Shown here in pieces: positions 34,239 through 42,714 of a stretch of DNA of 64,000 bases (positions within the stretch are counted from its first letter, which is position 1; each line of letters begins with the position of its first letter). The notes below the pieces were generated by a model, which made no database searches, had not been told where the DNA came from, and saw only the letters and a list, made by a program, of their open reading frames with translations. Location: assembly GCF_004327335.1 (NCBI RefSeq), contig NZ_QJUO01000011.1, forward strand, positions 54,394-118,393. Direction: 5' to 3'. A program made the position numbers and the translations under genes. The stretch is from Stutzerimonas kirkiae (GTDB lineage: Bacteria > Pseudomonadota > Gammaproteobacteria > Pseudomonadales > Pseudomonadaceae).

Positions 34239-34275
34239 ACCCATATTCACCCACTTTCCACCACTTTCTACCACT
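34239..34275 (-). promoter_or_regulatory. Four MraZ boxes in 10-bp steps
   Basis: On the minus strand four direct repeats (AAGTGGTAGA, AAGTGGTGGA, AAGTGGGTGA, ATATGGGTCT) are spaced exactly 10 bp, one per helical turn, just downstream of the -10 and 31-67 bp upstream of the mraZ ATG. This fits autorepression by a MraZ oligomer overlapping the transcription start. Confidence 0.85.
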
Positions 34276-34282
34276 TGTGCGC

Positions 34283-34311
34283 ACTATAGAAATGCACTAC
34301 CCCACCGTCAA
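34283..34311 (-). promoter_or_regulatory. dcw (mra) promoter
   Basis: TTGACG (34306-34311), a 17-bp spacer and TATAGT (34283-34288) on the minus strand form a near-consensus sigma-70 promoter. Transcription would start at about 34276, right at the MraZ boxes. Confidence 0.88.
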
Positions 34312-34414
34312 GGCGGCTTTGACGGGAAAACTCCTTACAGGACGGGAATTTAGGGAAACTAAGGCGAGTGAAAGCGGGGTCTTCGAAGACAAGACGAGAA
34401 GAAACAAACAGCTA

Positions 34415-34442
34415 CCTGACAAACTTAAAGTAATTTGTCAGG
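34415..34442 (-). terminator. Probable rnpB terminator
   Basis: CCTGACAAA (34415-34423) pairs perfectly with TTTGTCAGG (34434-34442). On the minus strand the sequence after it (TAGCTGTTTGTTTCTTC) is T-rich but not a pure run. It is 50 bp past the RNase P RNA 3' end and 100 bp before the mra promoter. Confidence 0.6.
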
Positions 34443-34492
34443 AGTGATGACTTTCGAAAATTTCGAGAAAGGCGACGGACAGCAGGAAAGGA

Positions 34493-34852
34493 GGTGGAGA
34501 GTCGATCTGTAAGCCGGGTTCTGTCGAGGACAGTCATTCCTCTACGACAGCCATCACTGACTGCCTCTAGCAACCTACCCGGATCCAGCGCGGGCCACGC
34601 CAATGGATCCCTATTTGGTCTTGCTCCAGGCGGGGTTTACCTAGCCACGGACTGTTGCCAGCCGTGCGGTGCGCTCTTACCGCACCTTTTCACCCTTACC
34701 GGCGCTTGAACGCTTAGGCGGTTGTTTTCTGTGGCACTTTCCGTAGGCTCGCGCCTCCCAGGCGTTACCTGGCGCCTTGCCCTATGGAGCCCGGACTTTC
34801 CTCCCTCCCCTCCTGCATGGCAAAAGGGAACAGCGACTGCCCGATCGACTCT
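34493..34852 (-). ncRNA. rnpB: RNase P RNA, class A
   Basis: About 360 nt. P1 is formed by AGAGTCGATC at the 5' end with GATCGACTCT at the 3' end. The universal core elements GAGGAAAGTCCGGGC and its partner ACAGAACCCGGCTTA, and the AGGGTGAAA element (J5/15 region, GGTAAGGGTGAAAAGGTGCGG), are all readable on the minus strand. It is the catalytic RNA of tRNA 5' maturation. It lies immediately upstream of the dcw cluster. The ends are placed to within a few bases. Confidence 0.97.
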
Positions 34853-34861
34853 CCGCCGCGC

Positions 34862-34890
34862 AGGGTACAGCCCTGTGCCATCACTCGCAA
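34862..34890 (-). promoter_or_regulatory. rnpB promoter
   Basis: TTGCGA (34885-34890), 17-bp spacer, TACCCT (34862-34867), and the mature 5' end 9-10 bp after the -10. Confidence 0.65.
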
Positions 34891-35180
34891 GGGATTCGGG
34901 GCATGCCCCGTTACGAATGGATTGGCAATCAAGTACGCGCTTCACTCCGAGCCGCTGGCGATATCCATGCGTCCGTGCCGGCACGAACCTCGGAGAAACA
35001 CGGTAGCTGTGCGCATACGATGCCTACAGGTTCACCAGCACGCACCATCGCCAGGCACATTACTGGCTCGGGTGACCGGGTTCGCTGACTACGCCAAGCG
35101 CTATCGCACTACCTGACCGACTTACTGCAATGCTGGGCGGTGGCATCCGCAGACAGCAGAAATAGGGATGGGCGGAGCGG
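34891..35180. other. Intergenic region with repeat fragments
   Basis: No gene seen. A GGGGCATGCCCC palindrome lies at about 34897-34910. GATTGGCAATCAAGTACGC at about 34920-34940 matches the edge of the family B and 15841 repeats. The short frames here have no coding character. Confidence 0.5.
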
Positions 35181-35918
35181 TCATCTGTAAGCGACGACGC
35201 TCTGAGGCTGATACTCGGGGGCATCGGCCCACTGCCCATCCACAAGCTTTTCCCAACCGTCGTAGCGCTTCTCACCGTTTCGCCACAACTGGATGTCCCA
35301 CTGACCGTTGAAACGATCCTGACCGGACTGAGCACCAACGCCAAGTGCCCGGCCAAGGTCGATCGTACTGGCGTAGTTGTCCGTGTCCAGATGGAACTTG
35401 CCGTACTCATAAACCGGGCTGGCAGCCACGAACTCCATGCTCAGCCTTGCAAAGCTGTTGGCGCCGTTCACAAGCCTGGAAGAAGCATTCAGCGCCGTTT
35501 CGAGGCGTTGGATCTGATCCTGATTCAATGAGCCCGCATTGACGGCAACCAGGCGACCATCAGGCCCGACGCTGAAACCAAAGTGCTTCTCGGCAAGATC
35601 AGGATCACTTGCAGTCAGTGTCTTCTGAAAGTCTGCGTAGGCTGATGCCAAGGAGGTTTGGACTGCTCCGAGCGCTGCCAACACGACCGGTTCGGCGCGT
35701 GTCGCATAGTTGGAAGCGGGACGTCCCGTCTTCTGATACACATCGAAGTCACCGCGATCGACAGGGTCTTCCGAGTTTGAATGGTAGATCACCGAGGCCT
35801 CGAGCGCCGACGCGTCCTGACGAACCAGTGGCGGCTGCCCCTGCTGTGCCGCCTGCCCCGCGCCCGCGACCTTGGATTGCCAAATGGACAGTGCGGCCGC
35901 TAGTCCTCCTATCTCCAT
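35181..35918 (-). CDS. Unrecognised protein, orphan-like
   Basis: 245 residues starting MEIGGLAAALSIWQSK, with GGAGAGA eight bases upstream; the in-frame 35975 start is weaker. I do not recognise the family. There is no classical signal peptide. The N-terminal 50 residues are Ala/Gln-rich and low in charge, followed by a segment with YHSNSEDPVDRGDFDVYQ and a mixed alpha/beta body ending in WDIQLWRNGEKRYDGWEKLVDG, where an Asp/Trp-rich tail resembles a small beta domain. Codon choice is more AT-tolerant than in its neighbours, and the gene stands alone between repeat blocks where other pseudomonads, as I recall, have rsmI beside rnpB. This suggests acquired DNA. A secreted or phage-type role is conceivable but unsupported. 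Confidence 0.6.
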   Translation of the reverse strand: MEIGGLAAALSIWQSKVAGAGQAAQQGQPPLVRQDASALEASVIYHSNSEDPVDRGDFDVYQKTGRPASNYATRAEPVVLAALGAVQTSLASAYADFQKTLTASDPDLAEKHFGFSVGPDGRLVAVNAGSLNQDQIQRLETALNASSRLVNGANSFARLSMEFVAASPVYEYGKFHLDTDNYASTIDLGRALGVGAQSGQDRFNGQWDIQLWRNGEKRYDGWEKLVDGQWADAPEYQPQSVVAYR

Positions 35919-36087
35919 CGCAGTCTCTCCTTCCCGGTTGCGTTCCTCCCCCTTCATTCGGCAGAAGTTTGGCAAGCTTTAGCTATCGACTTTCCCGGAC
36001 AACCCCCTCCGTCATCAGCAACTGAGCCCCTGATCATACCGGGTGCCGCTGGCATCCTGGGTCAAACCCTTTTGCGTCATTAAGTAC

Positions 36088-36323
36088 TAGGGGCTGCTGA
36101 CATTTCGCTCTAACTCATTGATAAAAATGGAAATATATTTCCATCCCAGCCCTCCGAACGGGCTTCTTCGAGGCACAAGCGGCCTTCGGCTTTCGATTAA
36201 AAGCGCTGATGGTTGAACGCTGGACGAAAAGCTGGCGCCGTGTGCCGGTCGTTCAGCCAGCGCTTTTCGACTGTCCGCTTGTACCTCGATCCGGCCATCC
36301 ATGCCGAAACGTCAACAGGCCCT
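36088..36323. repeat. MITE-like palindromic element with 21-bp terminal inverted repeats
   Basis: The left end CTAGGGGCTGCTGACATTTCG (36088-36108) and the reverse complement of 36303-36323 agree at 18 of 21 positions. Further inward, GAGGCACAAGCGG pairs with CCGCTTGTACCTC and AAAAGCGCTG with CAGCGCTTTT, so most of the 236 bp can fold on itself. An 18-bp perfect palindrome (36127-36144) lies near the left end. No transposase is encoded. The ends both carry CTAG. A solo related end is at 37560-37583. From 35919 to 36087 nothing else is seen. Confidence 0.65.
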
Positions 36324-36324
36324 A

Positions 36325-36718
36325 GGCCTTTCACCATGCTTGTACGGCTTGCGAAGAGAAGCCTCCGCTTGGGCCCTTCCCCTGGCGGTCAAGTGTATGG
36401 CTCAGGTGTGGCGCACTACGGGCTCCCTTCACCCCTGCGGGAAACGGATGCACACATCTACGCCTTGTCCTGGCGTTCCTGGTATCGCGAACCCGAGGCG
36501 ACTATGGAAAGAGCCGTCGGCGCAGTCCGAATCATGCATAGGGCTTTCGGTTTTGCTGGCTCTTTCCCTCAGGCGCCGCCGATAGTGGCTGTGCGGATGC
36601 CGAGGGACGAAGAGGTGTGCACGCTGTAGCCGCGAGGGGAGAGGGGAAATCGGCGTATGGCCGGCCGCCTGCAGCGCGTTTCCCCGCTATTCGTCCTGGC
36701 AAAAACGTTGAGAGGCAT
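36325..36718. repeat. Long diverged intergenic repeat, copy 2 (family D)
   Basis: Collinear with 8468-8813 and starting two bases after the MITE-like element. Its middle (about 36497-36602, with the GGAAAGAGCC/GGCTCTTTCC hairpin and GTGGCTGTGCGGATGCC) is also shared with family B. Reading frames of 94-138 codons in it have no family features and are not called. From 36719 to the acetyltransferase nothing is seen. Confidence 0.6.
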
Positions 36719-36812
36719 GACCGTAACGCCTTCCGTCCCGGATATGTCACGATCGCTCTGCCGCAGCCGGCAAGGCCGTGACTACCAGAAGTGCGTTCGC
36801 TCCCCGCTCACC

Positions 36813-37379
36813 TCACTGGCACCCGCTTTCCAACTGACGCCGCAACGCCGGCCACTCCTTGTCGGTGATGCTGTAGAGGATAGTGTCGTCGAGACGACCA
36901 TCGGCCAGCCGCCGATGGTTGCGCAGGCGCCCTTCGTGGACCGCGCCGAGTTTCTCCAGTGCCCGTTGCGAGCGCAGGTTGCTGGCGGCGGTCTTCAGTT
37001 GCAGGCGTACCAGCCGCCACTGCTCGAAGGCGTGACGCAGCAACAGGTACTTGATGGAAGCATTCAAGCCCGTGCCGTGCTCCGCCTGGTCGAGCCAGGT
37101 CCACCCCAGCTCGGCGGCCGGCAGCACCGGCATGAAATCGGCGAAGCGCGTGGTGCCGACGACCCGTTCGGCCAGGCGCGCGGTGAACACCACGGCCCGC
37201 CCTTCGCGCTGGGCGGCCAGGGCCTGGCGATACCAGTCGGGCCGCACGGGGCCATCGAGGAAGGCGAGGACTTCTCGGTTGCGGTCAGCCAGGGCAACCA
37301 GTACGGGAATGTCCGCCTCCACCATGGGATCGAGACGCAACGCACCGCGCTGCAGGGAAACCGGGCTGGGCATGAACAT
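36813..37379 (-). CDS. GNAT-family N-acetyltransferase, RimJ/RimL-like
   Basis: 188 residues starting MFMPSPVSLQRGALRL. ATG 37379 has AGGAG six bases upstream and is preferred to the far longer frame. N-terminal strand-helix (LRLDPMVEADIPVLVALAD), central ELGWTWLDQAEHGTGLNASIKYLLLRHAFE with the acetyl-CoA-binding loop, and the late NLRSQRALEKLGAVHEGRLR typical of the YdaF/RimJ branch. It probably acetylates a small amine or a protein N-terminus; the substrate is unknown. It is monocistronic and divergent from the hybrid kinase. Confidence 0.85.
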   Translation of the reverse strand: MFMPSPVSLQRGALRLDPMVEADIPVLVALADRNREVLAFLDGPVRPDWYRQALAAQREGRAVVFTARLAERVVGTTRFADFMPVLPAAELGWTWLDQAEHGTGLNASIKYLLLRHAFEQWRLVRLQLKTAASNLRSQRALEKLGAVHEGRLRNHRRLADGRLDDTILYSITDKEWPALRRQLESGCQ

Positions 37380-37776
37380 CCTGAACTCCTGATTGATTGA
37401 AAGTCCGCCGCCTTGCATGGGCGAGCCGCCACGACCATTCGAACGTGGCCGACGATCCTCGCACGAAACCGTGGCGACCCTTGGTGCAGTACCACACATA
37501 TCGAGTGCCGTCGCGAGCGCCAGCGTCCACTGGCGTTTCGTCGCATTCCGCGTTGTCGCGACGAAACCTCAACAGCCCCTAGAATACACGCTGGCGAAAG
37601 TGACACATGGCCCGCGAACGCCGTCCCAGAGGCTCGCAGGCGCCATCGGCGCTCGCCCATGCGACCATGGTAGCAACCGTCACACTTGCCAGCGGTTTGC
37701 TGCGAAACTCGCGCATCCGATCATACACTGCCGGCCACCGTTCCTGCGGAGCCCTGGCCATTCATCTGGAGTCCGC
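37380..37776. promoter_or_regulatory. Divergent promoter region with a strong hairpin
   Basis: 397 bp between two divergent genes. GTTTCGTCGC (about 37540-37549) and GCGACGAAAC can form a 10-bp stem, followed by CTCAACAGCCCCTAG, a solo end related to the MITE-like element at 36088. The open frame continues upstream from the hybrid kinase through here but has no membrane or symporter similarity, so it is non-coding. I see no confident -35/-10 pair. Confidence 0.5.
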
Positions 37777-40700
37777 ATGACGCTGTCCGGTGGGCTGATC
37801 GCTCTGGTCGCCCTCATCTACATGGCCATTCTGTTCGCCATCGCTTTCTATGGCGACCGCCACCAGGCCCCCATGCCACCGCGCATCCGTGCCTGTATCT
37901 ACAGCCTCTCGCTCGCGGTGTACTGCACCAGTTGGACCTTCTTCGGCGCGGTCGGCCAGGCCGCCGAACAGCTCTGGTCGTTCCTGCCGATCTACCTGGG
38001 GCCGATACTGCTGTTGCTGTTCGCACCCCATGTGATCCAGAAAATGATCCTGATCAGCAAGCAGGAAAACATCACCTCGATCGCCGATTTCATCGCCGCC
38101 CGCTATGGCAAGTCGCAGACCCTGGCGGTGGTGGTGACGCTGATCTGCCTGGTCGGCGTGCTGCCCTACATCGCCCTGCAGCTCAAGGGCATCGTGCTCG
38201 GGGTCAACCTGCTGATCGGCAACAATTCCGAAACCGTGCCGGCCGGCGCCAGCGACACCGCGCTGATCGTCTCCATCGCCCTGGCGCTGTTCACCATTCT
38301 GTTCGGCACGCGCAACCTGGATGTCACCGAGCACCACCGTGGCATGGTGCTGGCCATCGCCTTCGAATCGCTGGTCAAGCTGCTGGCCTTCCTCGCCGTC
38401 GGGGCCTTCATCACCTTCGGCCTGTTCAACGGTTTCGGCGACCTGTTCAACCAGGCCTATGCCAACCCGGCACTGAGCGAATACTGGGTGTCGACGGTCA
38501 ACTGGCCGTCGATGCTGGTGCAGACCACCGTGGCGATGATGGCCATCGTCTGCCTGCCACGGCAGTTCCACGTGGCCGTGGTGGAAAATATCGAACCTCG
38601 CGACTTCCGCCTGGCACGCTGGGTCTTCCCGCTCTACCTGGTGCTGGCGGCGATCTTCGTCATCCCCATCGCCCTGGCCGGGCAGATGCTGCTACCCGCC
38701 GGGGTCAGCCCGGACACCTTCGTCATCAGCCTGCCGCTGGCCGAAGCGCATCCGGCGCTGGCCATGCTGGCGTTCATCGGCGGCGCCTCGGCGGCCACCG
38801 GCATGGTCATCGTCGCCAGCGTGGCGTTGTCGACCATGGTATCCAACGACATGCTGCTGCCCTGGCTGTTGCGGCGCAAGGAAACGGAGCGGCCATTCGA
38901 GGCCTTCCGCCACTGGATGCTGTCGGTGCGTCGCATCAGCATCATCGCCATCCTGCTGCTGGCCTATGTCAGCTACCGGCTGCTCGGTTCATCCGCCAGC
39001 CTGGCGACCATCGGCCAGATCGCCTTCGCCGCGCTGACGCAACTGGCGCCGGCGATGGTCGGCGCGCTGTACTGGAAACAGGCCAATCGCCGCGGTGTGT
39101 TCGCCGGCCTCACCGCCGGCGGGTTGATCTGGATCTACACCCTGGTGCTGCCGCTGCTCGGCTGGCCCCTGGAAATGTTCCCCGGCCTGGTGTGGATGCA
39201 CAGCGACCCGCTGGGTTTCGACATCAGCGCCCTGACCCTGGGCGTCAGCCTGTCCCTGGCCGGCAACTTCACGCTGTTCTTCTGGGTCTCCATCCTCAGC
39301 CAGACCCGCGTCGCCGAGCACTGGCAGGCCAGCCGCTTCATCGGCCAGGAACTCACCTCGCCCAACAGCAACCGCCGCCTGCTGGCGGTGCAGGTGGAAG
39401 ACCTGCTGTCGCTGGCCTCGCGCTTCGTCGGCACCGAACGCGCCGAGCAGAGCTTCCAGCGCTTCGCGCGCCGCCACGGCCATGAGTTCTCGCCGCGCCA
39501 GCAGGCCGATGGCCAGTGGATCGCCCACACCGAACGGCTGCTGGCCGGGGTGCTCGGCGCCTCCTCGACCCGCGCGGTGGTCAAGGCCGCCCTGGAAGGG
39601 CGCGACATGCAGGTCGAGGACGTGGTGCGCATCGTCGGCGAGGCCTCCGAGGTGCTGCAATTCAACCGCGCCCTGCTGCAGGGCGCGATCGAGAACATCA
39701 CCCAGGGCATCAGCGTGGTCGACCAGTCCCTGCGCCTGGTGGCCTGGAACCACCGCTACCTGGAAATCTTCGAATACCCCGAGGGCATGATCTACATCGG
39801 CCGGCCGATTTCCGATGTCATCCGCTACAACGCCGAGCGCGGCCTGTGCGGCCCCGGCGACCCCGACACCCACGTCGCCAAGCGCCTGTACTGGATGCGC
39901 CAGGGGCGTGCGCATACCTCCGAGCGGGTCTTCCCCAATGGCCGTGCGGTGGAACTGATCGGCAACCCCATGCCCGGCGGCGGCTTCGTCATGAGCTTCA
40001 GCGACATCACCGCCTTCCGCGAAACCGAGCAGGCGCTCAAGGATGCCAACGAGGGGCTGGAGCAGCGCGTCAGCGAGCGTACCCAGGAGCTGTCGCAACT
40101 GAACAAGGCGTTGATCGAGGCCAAGAGCACGGCGGAAACCGCCAACCAGTCCAAGACCCGCTTCCTCGCCGCGGTCAGCCACGACCTGATGCAGCCACTG
40201 AACGCCGCCCGGCTGTTCTCCGCGGCGCTCTCCCACCAGCAGGAGGCATTGCCCAGCGAGGCCCAGCAACTGGTGCGCCACCTGGACAGCGCGCTGCGCT
40301 CGGCGGAAGACCTGATCACCGACCTGCTGGACATCTCGCGCCTGGAGAACCGCCGGATCACCCCGGACCGCAACCCCTTCGCGCTGTCATCGCTGTTCGA
40401 CACCCTGGGCGCCGAGTTCACCGCCCTGGCCCGGGAACAGGGCATCGACTTCCGCGTACGCGGCAGCCGGCTACGGGTGGACAGCGACATACGCCTGCTG
40501 CGGCGCGTGCTGCAGAACTTCCTGACCAACGCCTTCCGCTATGCCAACGGCCAGGTACTGCTTGGCGTGCGGCGGCGAGGCAAGACCCTGTGCCTGGAAG
40601 TCTGGGACCGTGGCCCCGGCATTCCCGAGGACAAGCTGCGGGTCATCTTCGAGGAATTCAAGCGCCTGGACAGCCACCAGACCCGGGCGGAAAAAGGCCT

Positions 40701-41244
40701 CGGCCTCGGCCTGGCCATCGCCGATGGCCTGTGCCGTGTCCTCGAACACCCGCTGGAGGTACGCTCCTGGGTCGGCAAGGGCAGCGTATTCAGCGTCACC
40801 GTGCCCATCGCCGAAGGCATCCTGACGCAGGTACAGCCGCGCAGCCCCAGCGAAACCATGCCGACGCAGTTGTCCGGCGCCCAGGTATTGTGCATCGACA
40901 ACGAGGACAGCATCCTGATCGGCATGCAGAGCCTGCTGTCACGCTGGGGTTGCCAGGTCTGGACCGCGCGCAATCGTGACGAGTGCGAGCATCTGCTGGC
41001 GAACGACGTACAGCCGCAACTGGTGCTGGTGGACTACCATCTGAACGCCGGCGACACGGGCCCGAGCCTGATGGCCTGGCTGCGCACCCGCCTCGGCCAG
41101 CCGGTTCCCGGCGTGGTGATCAGCGCCGACGGGCGGCAGGAACTGATCGCCCAGGTACACGCCGCCGGGCTGGACTTCCTGCCCAAGCCGGTCAAGCCGG
41201 CCGCCCTGCGGGCATTGATGAGCCGGCACCTGCCGTTGAAATGA
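37777..41244 (+). CDS. mxtR: SSS-transporter/PAS hybrid sensor kinase, MxtR/CrbS type
   Basis: 1155 residues. Residues 1-510 are a PutP-like sodium:solute symporter domain of about 13 helices (WTFFGAVGQAAE, QENITSIADFIAARYG, GGASAATGMVIVASVALSTMV). A PAS-type domain follows (ENITQGISVVDQSLRLVAWN, about 645-770), a coiled coil, HisKA with His802 in VSHDLMQPLNAARLF, HATPase (NFLTNAFRYA, DRGPGIPEDKL, GLGLGLAIADGL) and a C-terminal receiver with Asp1086 in LVDYHLN and Lys in PKPVKP. Start 37777 (MTLSGGLIAL) has GGAG upstream. The architecture is that of MxtR/CrbS, which controls acetate and overflow-carbon use through ErdR/CrbR; the regulator gene is not in this window. CbrA is similar but lacks the receiver. 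Confidence 0.85.
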   Translation: MTLSGGLIALVALIYMAILFAIAFYGDRHQAPMPPRIRACIYSLSLAVYCTSWTFFGAVGQAAEQLWSFLPIYLGPILLLLFAPHVIQKMILISKQENITSIADFIAARYGKSQTLAVVVTLICLVGVLPYIALQLKGIVLGVNLLIGNNSETVPAGASDTALIVSIALALFTILFGTRNLDVTEHHRGMVLAIAFESLVKLLAFLAVGAFITFGLFNGFGDLFNQAYANPALSEYWVSTVNWPSMLVQTTVAMMAIVCLPRQFHVAVVENIEPRDFRLARWVFPLYLVLAAIFVIPIALAGQMLLPAGVSPDTFVISLPLAEAHPALAMLAFIGGASAATGMVIVASVALSTMVSNDMLLPWLLRRKETERPFEAFRHWMLSVRRISIIAILLLAYVSYRLLGSSASLATIGQIAFAALTQLAPAMVGALYWKQANRRGVFAGLTAGGLIWIYTLVLPLLGWPLEMFPGLVWMHSDPLGFDISALTLGVSLSLAGNFTLFFWVSILSQTRVAEHWQASRFIGQELTSPNSNRRLLAVQVEDLLSLASRFVGTERAEQSFQRFARRHGHEFSPRQQADGQWIAHTERLLAGVLGASSTRAVVKAALEGRDMQVEDVVRIVGEASEVLQFNRALLQGAIENITQGISVVDQSLRLVAWNHRYLEIFEYPEGMIYIGRPISDVIRYNAERGLCGPGDPDTHVAKRLYWMRQGRAHTSERVFPNGRAVELIGNPMPGGGFVMSFSDITAFRETEQALKDANEGLEQRVSERTQELSQLNKALIEAKSTAETANQSKTRFLAAVSHDLMQPLNAARLFSAALSHQQEALPSEAQQLVRHLDSALRSAEDLITDLLDISRLENRRITPDRNPFALSSLFDTLGAEFTALAREQGIDFRVRGSRLRVDSDIRLLRRVLQNFLTNAFRYANGQVLLGVRRRGKTLCLEVWDRGPGIPEDKLRVIFEEFKRLDSHQTRAEKGLGLGLAIADGLCRVLEHPLEVRSWVGKGSVFSVTVPIAEGILTQVQPRSPSETMPTQLSGAQVLCIDNEDSILIGMQSLLSRWGCQVWTARNRDECEHLLANDVQPQLVLVDYHLNAGDTGPSLMAWLRTRLGQPVPGVVISADGRQELIAQVHAAGLDFLPKPVKPAALRALMSRHLPLK

Positions 41245-41308
41245 CGAATAATCACGAACGAGAGGCGGCTCCAGCCGCCCCGCAACAGCCACACAGCAAG
41301 GATCGACC

Positions 41309-42565
41309 ATGCCCGACGCTCTACAAATCCTGCTCAACTTCGCCAGCGCCCTGGCCGCCGGTCTTCTGATCGGCGCCGAACGCGGCTGGCAGGAGCGCAA
41401 CGAGAATGACAACCACCTGGCCGCCGGCATCCGCACGTTCGGCCTGACCGGGATACTGGGCGGCTTCGCCATGCTGCTCGCGGAACAGTTCGGCGTGATT
41501 GCCTGGGCGGTGATCTTCATCGGCTTCGCAGCACTGGTGCTGACTTCCTATGTGGGCGACCTGCTACAGCGCCATTCGCTGGGCATGACCAGCGAAGTGG
41601 CACTGCTGATCACCTTCCTGCTCGGCAGCCTGGCCCTGGCCGACCAGGCCGCGCTGGCGGCAGCCGGGGCGGTGGCCGTGGCCCTGCTGCTGAGCCTCAA
41701 GCGGGCCATGCACAGCGCCCTGCTGCGCCTCAACGAAGATGAGTTGATCGGCGCGCTGAAACTGCTGTTCATCTCCCTGGTGCTGTTGCCGGCCCTGCCC
41801 AACCAGGGCTACGGCCCCTGGGGCGTGTTCAACCCCTATGTCATCTGGTGGCTGGTGGTGCTGATCGCCGGTATCGGCTTTGCCGCCTATGTCGCGATCC
41901 GCCTGCTCGGCACCCGCCACGGCCTGCTGTTCACCGCCGTGATCGGCAGCATCGTCTCCTCCACCGCGATGACCGTCACCCTCTCGCGCCTGCGAGGCAA
42001 CCGCAGCCTGCACGCCATGCTGGCCTGCGGCCTGCTGGCGACCTCGGCGGTGATGTTCCCGCGGGTGCTGCTGGAGGTGGGGCTGGTCAACCCGACGCTG
42101 CTGGCACCGCTGGTCACGCCGCTGCTGGTCACCACCCTGGTGTATAGCCTGGGAGCGCTGATCTTTTACCGACTGGCGGGCAAGGAGCCGGAAGATGGTG
42201 GCGAGCCGCCGCTGAAGAACCCCTTCGAACTGGCGCCCGCCCTGCGCTTCGCCGCCCTGCTGGTGTTCATCCTGTTCCTGGTGGAGGCGGGCCGCCACTG
42301 GATGGGCGACTCGGGCGTCTACCTGGTGTCGCTGCTCTCGGGCCTGGCCGACGTCGATGCCATCACCCTGTCACTGGCTCGCAGCGCGCAGTCCGGCCTG
42401 GATCATCAGGTGGCCGTACAGGCGATCTTCCTCGCCGCCCTCAGCAACAGCCTGGTCAAGGCCGGGCTGATCGCCCTGATCGGCGGCCGTGACCTGGCTG
42501 TGCGCACCCTGCCGGTGATCGTTGGCGGCCTGGCCGCGGGGGCGGTGACGCTGCTGATGCTATAG
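41309..42565 (+). CDS. MgtC/SapB and DUF4010 membrane protein
   Basis: 418 residues with about 12 membrane helices. The N-terminal third carries the MgtC/SapB signature (LAAGLLIGAERGWQERN, AAGIRTFGLTGILGG), the rest the DUF4010 repeat (GLLFTAVIGSIVSSTAMTVTLS, FLAALSNSLVKAGLI). Function unknown; a transport or Mg-related role is guessed from the MgtC part. AGGA precedes the ATG, 64 bp after the hybrid kinase, so cotranscription is plausible. Confidence 0.85.
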   Translation: MPDALQILLNFASALAAGLLIGAERGWQERNENDNHLAAGIRTFGLTGILGGFAMLLAEQFGVIAWAVIFIGFAALVLTSYVGDLLQRHSLGMTSEVALLITFLLGSLALADQAALAAAGAVAVALLLSLKRAMHSALLRLNEDELIGALKLLFISLVLLPALPNQGYGPWGVFNPYVIWWLVVLIAGIGFAAYVAIRLLGTRHGLLFTAVIGSIVSSTAMTVTLSRLRGNRSLHAMLACGLLATSAVMFPRVLLEVGLVNPTLLAPLVTPLLVTTLVYSLGALIFYRLAGKEPEDGGEPPLKNPFELAPALRFAALLVFILFLVEAGRHWMGDSGVYLVSLLSGLADVDAITLSLARSAQSGLDHQVAVQAIFLAALSNSLVKAGLIALIGGRDLAVRTLPVIVGGLAAGAVTLLML

Positions 42566-42585
42566 CCTCCCACAGGAACGGGCTC

Positions 42586-42612
42586 GCCCGCGAATAGCAC
42601 TGCTTCGCGGGC
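42586..42612. repeat. REP hairpin (GCCCGCGAA type)
   Basis: GCCCGCGAA (42586-42594) and TTCGCGGGC (42604-42612) form a perfect 9-bp stem preceded by CACAGGAACGGGCTC, the common pseudomonad REP context. It lies 21 bp after the DUF4010 gene and could stabilise or terminate its message. Confidence 0.8.
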
Positions 42613-42644
42613 AGGCATATACCTGCTTCAGCGGACGGACAGTG

Positions 42645-42714
42645 CGACTGGATTGGCAATGGTGTGTCTGGCCATAGCGCCGTAGAGCGTGACCTCGGGC
42701 CCAGCGTTCCTGTG
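42645..42714 (+). repeat. 70-bp inverted repeat flanking rmuC, left copy
   Basis: It is the reverse complement of 44856-44925 with only two mismatches. It starts CGACTGGATTGGCAATGG and ends GTTCCTGTG, where it joins family A sequence directly. The pair brackets rmuC in opposite orientation. Confidence 0.9.

Noticed and set aside
34239..34275. Possible CRISPR-like direct repeats
   Set aside because: Units are only 10 bp with no spacers; they are MraZ boxes. No CRISPR array or cas gene is present in the window.
37393..37776. 128-codon N-terminal extension of the SSS hybrid kinase
   Set aside because: Low-complexity Pro/Arg sequence crossing a hairpin and a repeat end; the symporter domain begins cleanly at ATG 37777 with a Shine-Dalgarno.
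37777..41244. CbrA
   Set aside because: CbrA shares the SSS and kinase parts but lacks a C-terminal receiver, and cbrB is not adjacent.
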